A stretch of DNA of 64,000 nucleotides from Bacteriovoracaceae bacterium. GTDB taxonomy: Bacteria > Bdellovibrionota > Bacteriovoracia > Bacteriovoracales > Bacteriovoracaceae. A program made the position numbers and the translations under genes. Below the pieces are notes generated by a model. That model was not told where the DNA came from. It worked only from the letters and a program-made list of their open reading frames with translations, and did not search any database. The stretch covers positions 16,139 through 80,138 of the forward strand of contig JAHDBN010000006.1 of assembly GCA_020630335.1 (NCBI GenBank). The letters are read 5' to 3'. Below are positions 53,335-62,714 of this stretch, in pieces. The first letter of the stretch is position 1, and the number at the start of each line of letters is the position of its first letter.

Positions 53335-54804
53335 CTAAAACACTCTTTTTATTAGAAAGAATGGAGATAAAAGAGCATAAACTGGAGCCATACGTGAATA
53401 GGTAAAGACAACATTCTCATCTTTGGGAATGTTTACACCTTTAATCTTTTTCGTAGGCCCTGAATAAATTTTTCTAGGATTTACAACTGAATATATATGC
53501 TTAAGTTTTTCATCTGATTGGTCATAAGCAAAAACTATTTTCTTTTTCTTAGAGAAAAACACATTTTTCATCATTGAGAACCAAAGAACAAAAGAACTCT
53601 GAGTTCCTCTCACAAGTGGGTCCATCCAAAGTCCAGTCATCTCAGCAACATCTTTATGCTTTACACCCAAATTCGATAAATTAATTTTATCCGGAATTGA
53701 ATCAAGAGATCTAACTCTTAAATCTTCATTTAAAATATACCCTCCAACCAATTGCTTTTCTTTATAGACTCCTATAGTTTTTGATTTTTCCAAAAAATCT
53801 AAACTATAGTTAATACCTATAAAATCTTTTGCTTTTCTTATAAACAACTCATAATCACATTTTTCAATTTCTTTGCTTGTGACTCTTTCGATTAAATCGA
53901 TGTAGAATGTTTCCAAATATGATTTCTTAATATTTGCTTCTTTCTTATATAAAGAACTTTTTAATAAAATCTGATGCAAGGGCCTTAAATTATAATAAGG
54001 TATACGTGAAAAAAGATGATGTTCATTATGAATTCCTATACTACAAGGAGCTAATAGTATTCTCTCCCACCAAGGAGAAATGATCGTTCTTGTCTTTTGT
54101 AATTCATTCTTATTTTTTAATCCAAAATGATCTGCAATACTACGAATTCTTAATATTAACTTTAAGCTAGTTAGAATTGATAAAACCCAAATTAACAAAT
54201 AACTTTGAAGAGAAAAATAAAAGCAAACACCAATAGTAATAAGCGTGCAAACTAATCTCGTGTAGAAAAAAAGGGTTTGCTTCTTGTTTTCAAGTTCAAA
54301 ATTTTTAGCATCTTTCGCTTCTTGGATAAAATCTCTACTGTTTAAGCCAAGTAGATCAAAGACAAAAATTTTAACTATCTTTAAAGAGGACATTTTAAAT
54401 ACCCATTGAGAGTTTTGTTTCCTCGCAAAATCAGGATCTTCCATTGTATTGATATTTGATACTTTATGGTGTTTATTATGGTGCCTTCTGTAACCAAGCA
54501 TACTCATGAAATGTAATCCACCTAAGAACTCACCTACGAAATCATTCAAGCCTTTATTATTAAACAATAATCCATGTGCTCCTTCATGCATTAAAACAAG
54601 CAATGCATGCTGTCTTGAAGAAAGCAAAATAAAGCTACAAAAGAATAAAAACCATGAAGATGTATTAACACAAGTAAAAACGAATATTACACATAAACTT
54701 AATTCTATTAATATTCTCAAGGAAGATCGAACTGGTTGAAGTATTTGCAGTTCTTGAATTTTCTCTTTACCTACGAAATCTCTTAGTGCTTTATATTCTT
54801 TCAT
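53335..54804 (-). CDS. Fatty acid desaturase fused to a GNAT-like domain
   Basis: Residues 1-290 form an integral membrane desaturase with the three histidine boxes HEGAH (73-77), HHNKHH (108-113) and HNEHH (259-263), which hold a di-iron site, and several membrane helices. Residues 320-489 form a second domain: GVYKEKQLVGGYIL, MTGLWMDPLVRGT and a C-terminal hydrophobic end (ALLSPFFLIKRVF). The order VGGYIL followed by a strand with VRG resembles GNAT N-acyltransferases such as N-acyl amino-acid or autoinducer-like synthases. The pair suggests that an acyl chain is desaturated and moved to an amine. It is the first gene of a two-gene operon with another GNAT-like gene. Confidence 0.78.
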   Translation of the reverse strand: MKEYKALRDFVGKEKIQELQILQPVRSSLRILIELSLCVIFVFTCVNTSSWFLFFCSFILLSSRQHALLVLMHEGAHGLLFNNKGLNDFVGEFLGGLHFMSMLGYRRHHNKHHKVSNINTMEDPDFARKQNSQWVFKMSSLKIVKIFVFDLLGLNSRDFIQEAKDAKNFELENKKQTLFFYTRLVCTLITIGVCFYFSLQSYLLIWVLSILTSLKLILRIRSIADHFGLKNKNELQKTRTIISPWWERILLAPCSIGIHNEHHLFSRIPYYNLRPLHQILLKSSLYKKEANIKKSYLETFYIDLIERVTSKEIEKCDYELFIRKAKDFIGINYSLDFLEKSKTIGVYKEKQLVGGYILNEDLRVRSLDSIPDKINLSNLGVKHKDVAEMTGLWMDPLVRGTQSSFVLWFSMMKNVFFSKKKKIVFAYDQSDEKLKHIYSVVNPRKIYSGPTKKIKGVNIPKDENVVFTYSRMAPVYALLSPFFLIKRVF

Positions 54805-54901
54805 TCGATATTTTTATCAATTCCGAAAGAATATTTAATTATCTTTTGCTAAGAAAGGTAAGTTTTACACATCGCCCAGAGCGCCGCGTTATCGCTTTTA
54901 G

Positions 54902-56698
54902 TTAATCAACTTTCAATACAGCTAAAAATGCTTCCTGAGGAACCTCTACATTTCCAACCATTTTCATTCTCTTCTTACCTTCTTTTTGCTTTTCAAGAAG
55001 TTTTCTTTTTCGAGATATATCTCCACCATAACATTTTGCTAAAACGTTTTTTCTAAGAGCTTTAAGAGTTTCTCTTGCTATAATTTTTGCACCAATTGAA
55101 GCTTGTATGGCGATTTCAAATTGTTGCCTATCAATAATTTTTCTAAGTTTTTGAGTAAGATCTCTTCCCTTGTAAAAAGCATTATCTTTATGACAAATCA
55201 AAGATAAGGCATCGACTTTTTCACCATTTAATAAAATGTCTAATCTAACGAGATTAGAAACTTCATAACCAATGAGTTCATAATCCATGCTAGCATATCC
55301 TTTAGTTATACTTTTCAATGAATCATAAAAATCAAAAACCATTTCACTTAAAGGCATCTTATAAACGATCTGAACTCTCTCTTCTGTAAGGTATTTAAGA
55401 TCTTTCTGAACTCCTCGCTTATCTTGGCAAAGTTTCATGATTTTTCCGACGTATTCATTTGGCACGTGAATAGAAATTTCTACATAAGGCTCAGAAATAC
55501 TTTCTATATCTCCTATATCAGGAAGCTCTGATGGATTATCTATATAAAGAGTCTCTCCTTTATTGGTAACTACTTGATAATTACAACTTGGAGCCGTTGA
55601 GATAAGTGTTAAATCAAATTCTCTTTCTAATCTTTCTTGAATAATACTCATATGTAATAAACCAAGAAATCCACATCTAAAACCAAAGCCGAGTGCTTTA
55701 GAAGTTTCCGGCTCATAAGAAAAAGATGAATCATTTAATGCAAGTTTCTCGAGAGCGTCTTTTAAGTTCTCATAATCATCACTTACAACTGGATAAACAC
55801 CACAAAAGACCATAGGCTTAATTTCTTCATACCCTGCCAAGCTTGGTGTTTCTTTTTTATTAGCATGAACTATCGTATCTCCTACTTTCACATCTCTTAT
55901 TGTTTTAATACCACAAATAATAATTCCAACCTCTCCAGCACTTAGTTTTTTCACATCACTATAAAAAGGTTCATGGATTGCTAGCTTTAAAACTTCATAA
56001 GCTCCCTCAGACTCTTTAAAGTAAATCTTATCTTTTAGTTTTAGCTCTCCTTCAAAAACTCTAACTAAAATAACAACACCTCTATACGGATCAAACCAAG
56101 AATCAAATATTAGGGCCTGTAAATTATTTTCAGATTTACCTGTTGGGGCTGGAACTTTTTGAACAATTTGTTCAAAAACCTCATCTACTCCCATACCTGT
56201 TTTTGCACTAATCTGGCAGGCATCCATTGCTTCTATTCCAATAACATCCTCAATCTCTTGAGAGACTCTTTCACAATCGGCATGAGGAAGATCTATTTTA
56301 TTTAAAACTGGAACAATCTCTAATTCATTTTCAAGAGCAAGATAAACATTCGCTAAAGTTTGTGCCTCTACACCTTGAGAAGCATCAACAACTAATAAAG
56401 CTCCTTCACATGAAGCGAGTGATCTACTAACTTCATAAGTAAAATCAACGTGACCTGGAGTATCGATTAAATTTAAAAAATATTCTTCACCATCTTTTGC
56501 TTTATACTTAATTCGAACAGTTTGAGCCTTGATAGTAATCCCACGTTCTTTTTCTAAATCCATATTATCTAAAAACTGATCACTCATCTCTCTTTGAGAA
56601 AGAGTTTGAGTTAACTCGATCATACGATCAGCCAAGGTTGATTTACCGTGATCAATATGAGCAATAATAGAAAAATTTCTAATTTTAGATGGATCCAT
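54902..56698 (-). CDS. lepA: Elongation factor 4 (LepA)
   Basis: This 598-residue translational GTPase back-translocates or remodels stalled ribosomes. G-domain motifs are [18 protein letters not shown] and NKIDLP. The C-terminal family-specific domain with [23 protein letters not shown] is complete. Length is exactly as expected (about 600). It lies after the sensor gene in the same direction, with 42 bp between. Confidence 0.97.
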   Translation of the reverse strand: MDPSKIRNFSIIAHIDHGKSTLADRMIELTQTLSQREMSDQFLDNMDLEKERGITIKAQTVRIKYKAKDGEEYFLNLIDTPGHVDFTYEVSRSLASCEGALLVVDASQGVEAQTLANVYLALENELEIVPVLNKIDLPHADCERVSQEIEDVIGIEAMDACQISAKTGMGVDEVFEQIVQKVPAPTGKSENNLQALIFDSWFDPYRGVVILVRVFEGELKLKDKIYFKESEGAYEVLKLAIHEPFYSDVKKLSAGEVGIIICGIKTIRDVKVGDTIVHANKKETPSLAGYEEIKPMVFCGVYPVVSDDYENLKDALEKLALNDSSFSYEPETSKALGFGFRCGFLGLLHMSIIQERLEREFDLTLISTAPSCNYQVVTNKGETLYIDNPSELPDIGDIESISEPYVEISIHVPNEYVGKIMKLCQDKRGVQKDLKYLTEERVQIVYKMPLSEMVFDFYDSLKSITKGYASMDYELIGYEVSNLVRLDILLNGEKVDALSLICHKDNAFYKGRDLTQKLRKIIDRQQFEIAIQASIGAKIIARETLKALRKNVLAKCYGGDISRKRKLLEKQKEGKKRMKMVGNVEVPQEAFLAVLKVD

Positions 56699-56740
56699 TG
56701 AATCTTAAGATACTAAATATATTGGGGTTTTATAAGTCTT

Positions 56741-57877
56741 TTATGCGAACATTTGCTCAGATATAATCATAATATAATAATCCAAACTACTTTCTTTACC
56801 TCTAATAGGAACAATATTAGCAAATCCATTAAAATCCTCTTCTAGGACCTCTTCTCCATCAATTCGCTTCGTCTTAAACTCTATTGATTCATTTTCTATC
56901 TTAGTTCTTCTCTTAAGGGCAACTTCATAAGCATCTTTTATTCCTTTAGGAAGAATCGTTTCTTTTATTTGCTTATCAATAACATCATCAGACTTAACAT
57001 TTAGAAGTGAATAAAGAGAGTTATTTAAGTAAACCAACTTCCCTTCAGCATCAGACACTAAAACATTTTTCTTAACTAAGTTTGCAAGAGTATCAAATTT
57101 TCTAAGCTCAACAGAGATTCTATCTGTTCTCAACTCTTCGAATGTTTTTAAGCTTCCAATCATTTTATTGATTTCTCTTGATAATTGGCCTATTTCATCA
57201 TTTTGATTATAGTAAATAGAAACATCAAAGTTACATTCCTGAAGTTCTCTAATGGCATCTGAAATTTTTCTAAAAGGAAGAGAAATTTTCCCAGGGATCA
57301 CCATGCTGATCAGCAATGTTCCAAGCGATGTTAAAATCAGAGTCCAAAGCATCTGATTTTTTGTTTGCCCAATACTACTTCTTATCTGATTTTCTTGATT
57401 CTGAGTACTATTAAACTTCTTATCTACAATCTTGGAATAAGAATCTAAGATTCCATCAAGAGAAACGGCAACCGGACTAAAGTTTTCTTGAAGATCTTCA
57501 CTTTTCTCAATTAAATCCTGAGTCGATTCAACTTTACCCAGCATATTCGCAATACTCTTTTTCATTTCAACATCTTTATAAACAGCTTCCACTTTGCTTA
57601 ATTGATCTCTTAAATTTTCTAAATAATTATCAAGCTCTTTAATATCTTCTAAGCTTGCTTTTTCTGTGAGTAGTACTCTTTGCTTTTTAAATACTTCTAT
57701 TGTCGATACTCTGACTGCATCATTTAAAGTATTTTCAACATTAATTCTTCCCATTTTAGACTGAATTTCATTGCTTAGTTTATTTAGAAAGAAAAAAGAT
57801 GTTAATCCCATCACTAAAACAATGAGAAGAGAAAATAAAAAAGCTACAAATATTCTTCTTTTTAATGAAAAATTCAT
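56741..57877 (-). CDS. HAMP-PAS sensor without output domain
   Basis: This 378-residue protein has two membrane helices (about 9-31 and 173-195) enclosing a 140-residue periplasmic coiled domain, then a HAMP linker (196-248: GKISLPFRKISDAI...QNDEIGQLSREINKMIG) and a PAS domain (about 258-375). No histidine kinase, cyclase or methyl-accepting domain follows; the protein ends after the PAS. It lies 9 nt downstream of the trkA gene in one operon with trkA-trkH. It may sense an envelope or redox signal and act on the K+ transporter or on another protein by contact. Confidence 0.85.
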   Translation of the reverse strand: MNFSLKRRIFVAFLFSLLIVLVMGLTSFFFLNKLSNEIQSKMGRINVENTLNDAVRVSTIEVFKKQRVLLTEKASLEDIKELDNYLENLRDQLSKVEAVYKDVEMKKSIANMLGKVESTQDLIEKSEDLQENFSPVAVSLDGILDSYSKIVDKKFNSTQNQENQIRSSIGQTKNQMLWTLILTSLGTLLISMVIPGKISLPFRKISDAIRELQECNFDVSIYYNQNDEIGQLSREINKMIGSLKTFEELRTDRISVELRKFDTLANLVKKNVLVSDAEGKLVYLNNSLYSLLNVKSDDVIDKQIKETILPKGIKDAYEVALKRRTKIENESIEFKTKRIDGEEVLEEDFNGFANIVPIRGKESSLDYYIMIISEQMFA

Positions 57878-57886
57878 GAAATACCT

Positions 57887-58579
57887 TTATTCTGAGAGAT
57901 CATCGAAGAGTTTATCAAAATGTTTATCACTACCAACAATTGCAATAATATCATCAGCATGAATTGAATCCATAGGAAGAGGATTATCATTAATTTCGAT
58001 TTTAAAAGATGATTTTCCATCTTGGGTTATATAAGGAACTTGTTTTTCTACTGCCACAATATTTAAAGAGTAATTTACCTTTATCTGAGTTTCCGCAATT
58101 GTTTTTCCATGATATTTCTTGCCAAGTTTTAATTGAACTAGGGAATATCCCGGAGCAAAGCTATATTTTTGAATGATATAAGGAGCTACGATTTTTGAAG
58201 CAATAATATCTCCCATCTGCTCTTCTACCTTTATAATTTCACTTGCTCCAACTTCTTGCAAAACACTTTCATGGAGCTGATTAGTAGCTCTCGCAATAAT
58301 TCTTCCAACACCTAATCTTCTTAACATTGCTACGGCCATAATACTCATTTGAATATTATCTCCAATCGCTACAATCGCTGCATCAATATCTGAGATATTA
58401 ACAGCTCTTAGAGCTTTTTCGTCTGTAACATCGGCTGTAATAGCATGAGCAACAACATCTTTCATTTTTTCAACAAGTTCAGGATTGCTATCTATTGCAA
58501 CAACCTCTATTCCTTTGTCTGCAAGTCTAGATGCTACTCTCGACCCAAAATTTCCCATTCCAATAACTGAAACTAACAT
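57887..58579 (-). CDS. TrkA/KtrA-type K+ channel regulator
   Basis: This 230-residue cytosolic ring protein has an RCK-N NAD/ATP-binding fold (GMGNFGSRVASRLADKGIEVVAIDSN) and a C-terminal RCK-C domain. It gates the membrane protein encoded next to it. Its length is that of KtrA-type single-RCK proteins rather than E. coli TrkA (458). It lies 18 nt after trkH and 9 nt before the HAMP-PAS sensor, on the minus strand. Confidence 0.92.
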   Translation of the reverse strand: MLVSVIGMGNFGSRVASRLADKGIEVVAIDSNPELVEKMKDVVAHAITADVTDEKALRAVNISDIDAAIVAIGDNIQMSIMAVAMLRRLGVGRIIARATNQLHESVLQEVGASEIIKVEEQMGDIIASKIVAPYIIQKYSFAPGYSLVQLKLGKKYHGKTIAETQIKVNYSLNIVAVEKQVPYITQDGKSSFKIEINDNPLPMDSIHADDIIAIVGSDKHFDKLFDDLSE

Positions 58580-58597
58580 GTTGTTTTACCTCTTATA

Positions 58598-60337
58598 TTA
58601 TCCAATCATAACTCTTCCTTCAGCATATTGCACCCTAGATGGAAGAGTTTTTAGTTTACTTAAGGCCAAAACCAAAGTGAAAGGACCTACTCGCCCTATA
58701 AACATTAAAATAGTAATAAAAATTTTCCCTAGCACACTTAAGTCGGCGGTAATTCCCAGACTTAATCCAACAGTTCCAAAAGCACTAATTGTTTCAAAGA
58801 AGACACTTAAGAAAGGAAGATTAGGTTCTAATTTTAACATAATAAGTAAAAATGTCGTTAGAACTCCGAGACATATCATCAATAAAGCGACAGAACGAAT
58901 ATACAAACTTGTAGGAATTTTTTTATCAAAAAATTCAATCTCACTTCTACCTTTTAGAGTTGCTCTTACAGATTGAACAAGAATTGCTAAAGTTGTAGTT
59001 TTCAGCCCACCACCTGTTGAACCAGGCGAAGCACCTATAAACATTAGGACACAGATAAAATAAATTGTATGCCCATGAAAATCAGAAAAATCTAAAGTAT
59101 TAAATCCCGCCGTCCTTGTTGTAACTGATTGAAAAGCAGACATTAGAAACTTTTCAGGCAAAGAAAATCCATCAAGAGAATTTAAAAACTCACTAAAAAA
59201 GAATGCAAATGTTCCAAGAGTAACAAGGATAATATTAGTATAAATAACTATCTTAGAGTGAAGACTTAAATTTACCCATTTCTTTTTTTTCAAAAAGTTA
59301 TGCTTCAAATCTTTCATCACAAAAAAACCTAAACCACCCAAAAGAATGAGAATCATAATAACTGTATTTACAAAAACATTAGATTTATAATCCACTAGTG
59401 AGTTTGAAAATAAAGCAAATCCAGCATTGCAAAAAGCTGAAACACTATGAAACACTCCATTAAACATCGCCTCTCCCAGGTCTTGCCCTTCGTAGATAAA
59501 CGCTCCTGTTAAAAAAACAGCTCCCCAGAACTCAATGAATAAAGTGATTTTGATAATCTCAAAAATCATATCGATGAGTTCTTCTAGAGATGAAATATCC
59601 AAAAGTCCTTTCATGAAAACTTGTTCTTTCATTCCGAAAGTTTTCCCCAAAAGAATTGTCATTGAACTAGTTAGAGTCATAATACCTAGCCCACCAACTT
59701 GAATAAGAAAGAGCATAAAGAACTGACCGATTAATGTGAACTCTTCTCCAATAGAAAAGGTAGCTAGACCTGTCACACATGTGGCTGATGTTGCCATAAA
59801 AAGAGCATCTACTAAGCCAACACCAGAGCCATCTTTATGAACGAAAGGTAATAAAATAATCAGAGTTCCAAAAGCAATCAGAGCAAAAAATGAAAGAATA
59901 ACGAGTTGAGCTGGATTTAATTGTAATCTTTCCCAGATACTGACTTTAAATTTTATTTTTTCTCTTTTTCTTTCTTCTCTATTTCCTATATATCGAAAAA
60001 TTATTGATGAGACTAAATGAAAAACAAAAATCCAATAAACAAACTTAACGTCGTCTTTTACCCAAAACAAAGCAGGTAATAAAAGAATTGTATGAATATT
60101 CTCTCTTACGAAATCAATAAAATTATTATTCTTAAAATACCTGAGAGAAGTGGTCAGGGTTAAGATGAAAGGAGATAAATATGCAAGGTAAACTAAAATA
60201 GTCTTTGTACTTTCATAAGAAACATAAGTGAAGAATTTGTCATCTCTTGCTTCTGTAAATAATAAGTACAAAGCAATAAAAGCAATGCTAACAATTAAGT
60301 CTAATCCTAGCCCTAGTGGGTAAAGTTTCTTTTGCAT
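58598..60337 (-). CDS. TrkH/KtrB-type K+ transporter
   Basis: This 579-residue membrane protein has the four pore loops: TSATCVTGLATF, HSVSAFCNAGFALF, SVTTRTAGFNTLDF and ISAFGTVGLSLG, each with the filter glycine. An extra amino-terminal block of about 120 residues with four hydrophobic segments precedes the transporter core and is not in KtrB. It takes up K+ with Na+ or H+, and together with the regulator forms the operon that starts here. Divergent promoter region (60338-60460) faces the TPR lipoprotein gene. Confidence 0.92.
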   Translation of the reverse strand: MQKKLYPLGLGLDLIVSIAFIALYLLFTEARDDKFFTYVSYESTKTILVYLAYLSPFILTLTTSLRYFKNNNFIDFVRENIHTILLLPALFWVKDDVKFVYWIFVFHLVSSIIFRYIGNREERKREKIKFKVSIWERLQLNPAQLVILSFFALIAFGTLIILLPFVHKDGSGVGLVDALFMATSATCVTGLATFSIGEEFTLIGQFFMLFLIQVGGLGIMTLTSSMTILLGKTFGMKEQVFMKGLLDISSLEELIDMIFEIIKITLFIEFWGAVFLTGAFIYEGQDLGEAMFNGVFHSVSAFCNAGFALFSNSLVDYKSNVFVNTVIMILILLGGLGFFVMKDLKHNFLKKKKWVNLSLHSKIVIYTNIILVTLGTFAFFFSEFLNSLDGFSLPEKFLMSAFQSVTTRTAGFNTLDFSDFHGHTIYFICVLMFIGASPGSTGGGLKTTTLAILVQSVRATLKGRSEIEFFDKKIPTSLYIRSVALLMICLGVLTTFLLIMLKLEPNLPFLSVFFETISAFGTVGLSLGITADLSVLGKIFITILMFIGRVGPFTLVLALSKLKTLPSRVQYAEGRVMIG

Positions 60338-60460
60338 ATCTATATTTGAGAATTCCCTTAAGAATGCGCAATGTCAACAAGTGGACTGGCTATTTGATTG
60401 AGATCCTTTTCTTTACTATCATTAAGATCTAAATTGACTTCAATTTCAAGGAGATAAATC

Positions 60461-61273
60461 ATGGCAAGAAGCCTCTACTTTTCAATTCTATTAATTACTT
60501 TTTTATTTTCTTGCTCTTCTAAAGATAGAATTGTAGCTGAGAAAAAAGCCGATCTTTATTTTGGCAAAGGAACAAATTTTTTAATGAAAGGAGAATATAC
60601 TGACGCTTTAAACAGCTTGATTAAAGCATCAAAGTATTCACCAGAAAGAAGTGATATTCATAACAACTTAGGTATGGCTTATTATTTTAAAAAAAGTAAA
60701 TCTAATGCTTTAAAACACATCAAACATGCAATTAAACTTGATAAAAAAAACACTGAAGCAAAAAGTAATCTTGCATCCATTTATCTTGAAGCGGGAAGAT
60801 TAAAAAAAGCTAAATCTATTTATCATAAAATCTTATCTGATTTGACTTATAAAAAGCATTTCCAAACTTATTACAATCTTGGAGTTATTTCTCTCAAAGA
60901 AAAAAACAAAAAAGAAGCAGTCATAAATTTCACTAAATCAACTCAAGAAAACCAATTCAGCTGCAATGCTTTATACCAACTAGGTATTCTTTCTTTAAAG
61001 AGTAAAAATTATAAAAGTGCTCTAGAGCATTTTGGAAAAGGTACAGATGGCCCTTGCTATAATAGTGATGCTAATCATTATTATTTAGGATTAAGCCATG
61101 AAAAAAATGGAAATTTGCAAAAAGCACTTAAGTCTTATCAAGATGTAAGTAACAAATTTTCACAAGGGAAATATTCAATTTTATCTAGAAGAAAAATTTC
61201 AAAACTTAACCAGTTACAAGACTCTGGTCTAATTTATTCAAAAGAAAATTTACCTTCTAATAGAAAACTATAA
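60461..61273 (+). CDS. TPR lipoprotein, PilF/Tgl-like
   Basis: This 270-residue protein has a lipobox (LFSC, Cys18) and about six TPR motifs from residue 30 on (for example LYFGKGTNFLMKGEYTDALN and NLGMAYYFKKSKSNALKHI). PilF/Tgl lipoproteins help pilotin-type assembly of type IV pilus secretins in the outer membrane. The gene has a strong AAGGAG site. It lies 8 nt before the RodZ-like gene in the same operon, a usual pairing of pilot-like lipoproteins with RodZ-like genes in several lineages. Confidence 0.82.
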   Translation: MARSLYFSILLITFLFSCSSKDRIVAEKKADLYFGKGTNFLMKGEYTDALNSLIKASKYSPERSDIHNNLGMAYYFKKSKSNALKHIKHAIKLDKKNTEAKSNLASIYLEAGRLKKAKSIYHKILSDLTYKKHFQTYYNLGVISLKEKNKKEAVINFTKSTQENQFSCNALYQLGILSLKSKNYKSALEHFGKGTDGPCYNSDANHYYLGLSHEKNGNLQKALKSYQDVSNKFSQGKYSILSRRKISKLNQLQDSGLIYSKENLPSNRKL

Positions 61274-61281
61274 ATAAAGAA

Positions 61282-62247
61282 ATGGAAGATTTAAAAACAG
61301 GTCAATATCTAAGAAAACTAAGAGAGGATAAAAATTTATCTCTTAAAGAAATTGCCGAGAAAACAAGAATTAGTACTAAGGTTTTAGAAAACTTAGAACT
61401 TTCTAATTTTAGCAATCTTCCTAAAAAGCCCTACATTATTGGCTTTATAAAAAATGTTTGTAAAGAACTAGGCGTTGATTCAAGCGAAGCTTTATCACTA
61501 CTTCATCATGATTTAGAAACTTTAGGACTTGATAAAAAAAATGATACTCCCATATATGAACAACAAAAAAACAATAGTCTTAAGAGCTCGAATAAAAAAC
61601 CTATAATTTTCTTATTACTTACAACTCTTGGCCTGTTTTCTCTTTACAAGATTCTTAGTAAAAACGATCCAAAATTAATTAATCAAAAAACAAAGAGTAC
61701 AAAAGTAATTACTTCTACCACTCTTTATAAAAGAGTTATTTTATCGACAACTACTTCGATGAAAATCACAACGACTTCTTCTACTACTACTTCAAGCACT
61801 ACTACCACGACTCTAAAAGTTTCAGTGCCATATGTTAAATTCAAGCCACTTCTCGATCCAACTTTCTATGTTACTCAGAATTCTTCTGATGAAGTTCCGG
61901 ACAAGTACAAAGATTCAAACACTGCTTATCAACAAGTATATTTTAAAGCTTCAAATAAATGTTGGATTAGATACAAGGTAGACTCTGCTAATATTAAAAG
62001 TCGCTCTCTTAAATCCGGAGACACATTTTTTATTTCAGGAAGAAAAGTTTTTCTTGCTGTTGGAAGCTTTAATAATTTAGATCTTTACCTTAATGGAAAA
62101 AAAGTTGAGTCTACTAATAATCAGTCCTTTCAAACGATTATTTTTCCAATTGATGAGTATACAAATCATTATTCACCATTGTTTGTAGATGATGATTTAG
62201 GTCAAACTTATTTTTATAAAGATTATATGAAGCTTATGTCTCTTTAA
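61282..62247 (+). CDS. RodZ-like cell-shape protein
   Basis: This 321-residue protein has an N-terminal helix-turn-helix domain (9-75: YLRKLREDKNLSLKEIAEKT, then PKKPYIIGFIKNVCKELG), one membrane helix near 106-124 (PIIFLLLTTLGLFSLYKIL), a Ser/Thr-rich linker (about 140-180, similar in composition to the Thr linkers of the left-edge lipoprotein) and a periplasmic C-terminal domain with CWIRYKVDSANIKSRSLKSG, as in the DUF4115 part of RodZ. RodZ links MreB filaments to the wall synthesis complex. It overlaps trmL by 4 bp, convergently. Confidence 0.85.
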   Translation: MEDLKTGQYLRKLREDKNLSLKEIAEKTRISTKVLENLELSNFSNLPKKPYIIGFIKNVCKELGVDSSEALSLLHHDLETLGLDKKNDTPIYEQQKNNSLKSSNKKPIIFLLLTTLGLFSLYKILSKNDPKLINQKTKSTKVITSTTLYKRVILSTTTSMKITTTSSTTTSSTTTTTLKVSVPYVKFKPLLDPTFYVTQNSSDEVPDKYKDSNTAYQQVYFKASNKCWIRYKVDSANIKSRSLKSGDTFFISGRKVFLAVGSFNNLDLYLNGKKVESTNNQSFQTIIFPIDEYTNHYSPLFVDDDLGQTYFYKDYMKLMSL

Positions 62248-62711
62248 GATAAAGCTTTAACTTGCCTTAAACATTCATAGCTAATGGCAGTTGCTGCGTT
62301 AGATAGATTCAATGATCTTATATGCTTTGAATACATAGGGAGTTTATAAATTGATGTGTCGTATTTTTCTAATAACTTTTTAGGAAAACCTTTAGTTTCA
62401 CTTCCAAAAATCAAATAAGAGTTTTTTTTATAAGGAGCCTTGTCATACTCAAGGTTTGTAAAATTATCAAACAATAATAAACTCTCAGGTTTTTCTAAAT
62501 TTAAGAAATCTTCCCAATTGTCATATTCTTTTAATTCCAAGTGCTTCCAATAATCTAGGCCAGCTCTTCTAACTGCCTTTTCTGAAATATCGAAGCCATA
62601 AGGCCTTATAAGGATTAACTCTATTCCCAGGGCAACACAGGTTCTTCCAATACTACCTGTATTCCCTGGAATTTCTGGTTCTAATAAAACAATTTTGAAA
62701 TCTAAATTCAA
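62244..62711 (-). CDS. trmL: tRNA (cytidine(34)-2'-O)-methyltransferase TrmL
   Basis: This 155-residue SPOUT methyltransferase methylates the wobble ribose of tRNA-Leu. The start VLLEPEIPGNTGSIGRTC and the deep-knot parts FGSETKGFP and LPMYSKHIRSLNLSNAATAISYE are exactly the family patterns. Length is typical (about 155). It lies 3 nt after the end of pepA in the same direction and converges with rodZ, with shared stop bases. Confidence 0.95.
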   Translation of the reverse strand: MNLDFKIVLLEPEIPGNTGSIGRTCVALGIELILIRPYGFDISEKAVRRAGLDYWKHLELKEYDNWEDFLNLEKPESLLLFDNFTNLEYDKAPYKKNSYLIFGSETKGFPKKLLEKYDTSIYKLPMYSKHIRSLNLSNAATAISYECLRQVKALS

Positions 62712-62714
62712 AAA

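Noticed and set aside
54805-54901. A tRNA or small RNA in the locally GC-richer gap after lepA.
   Set aside because: The GC-rich stretch is about 25 nt, does not fold as a cloverleaf, and shows direct, not inverted, repeats.
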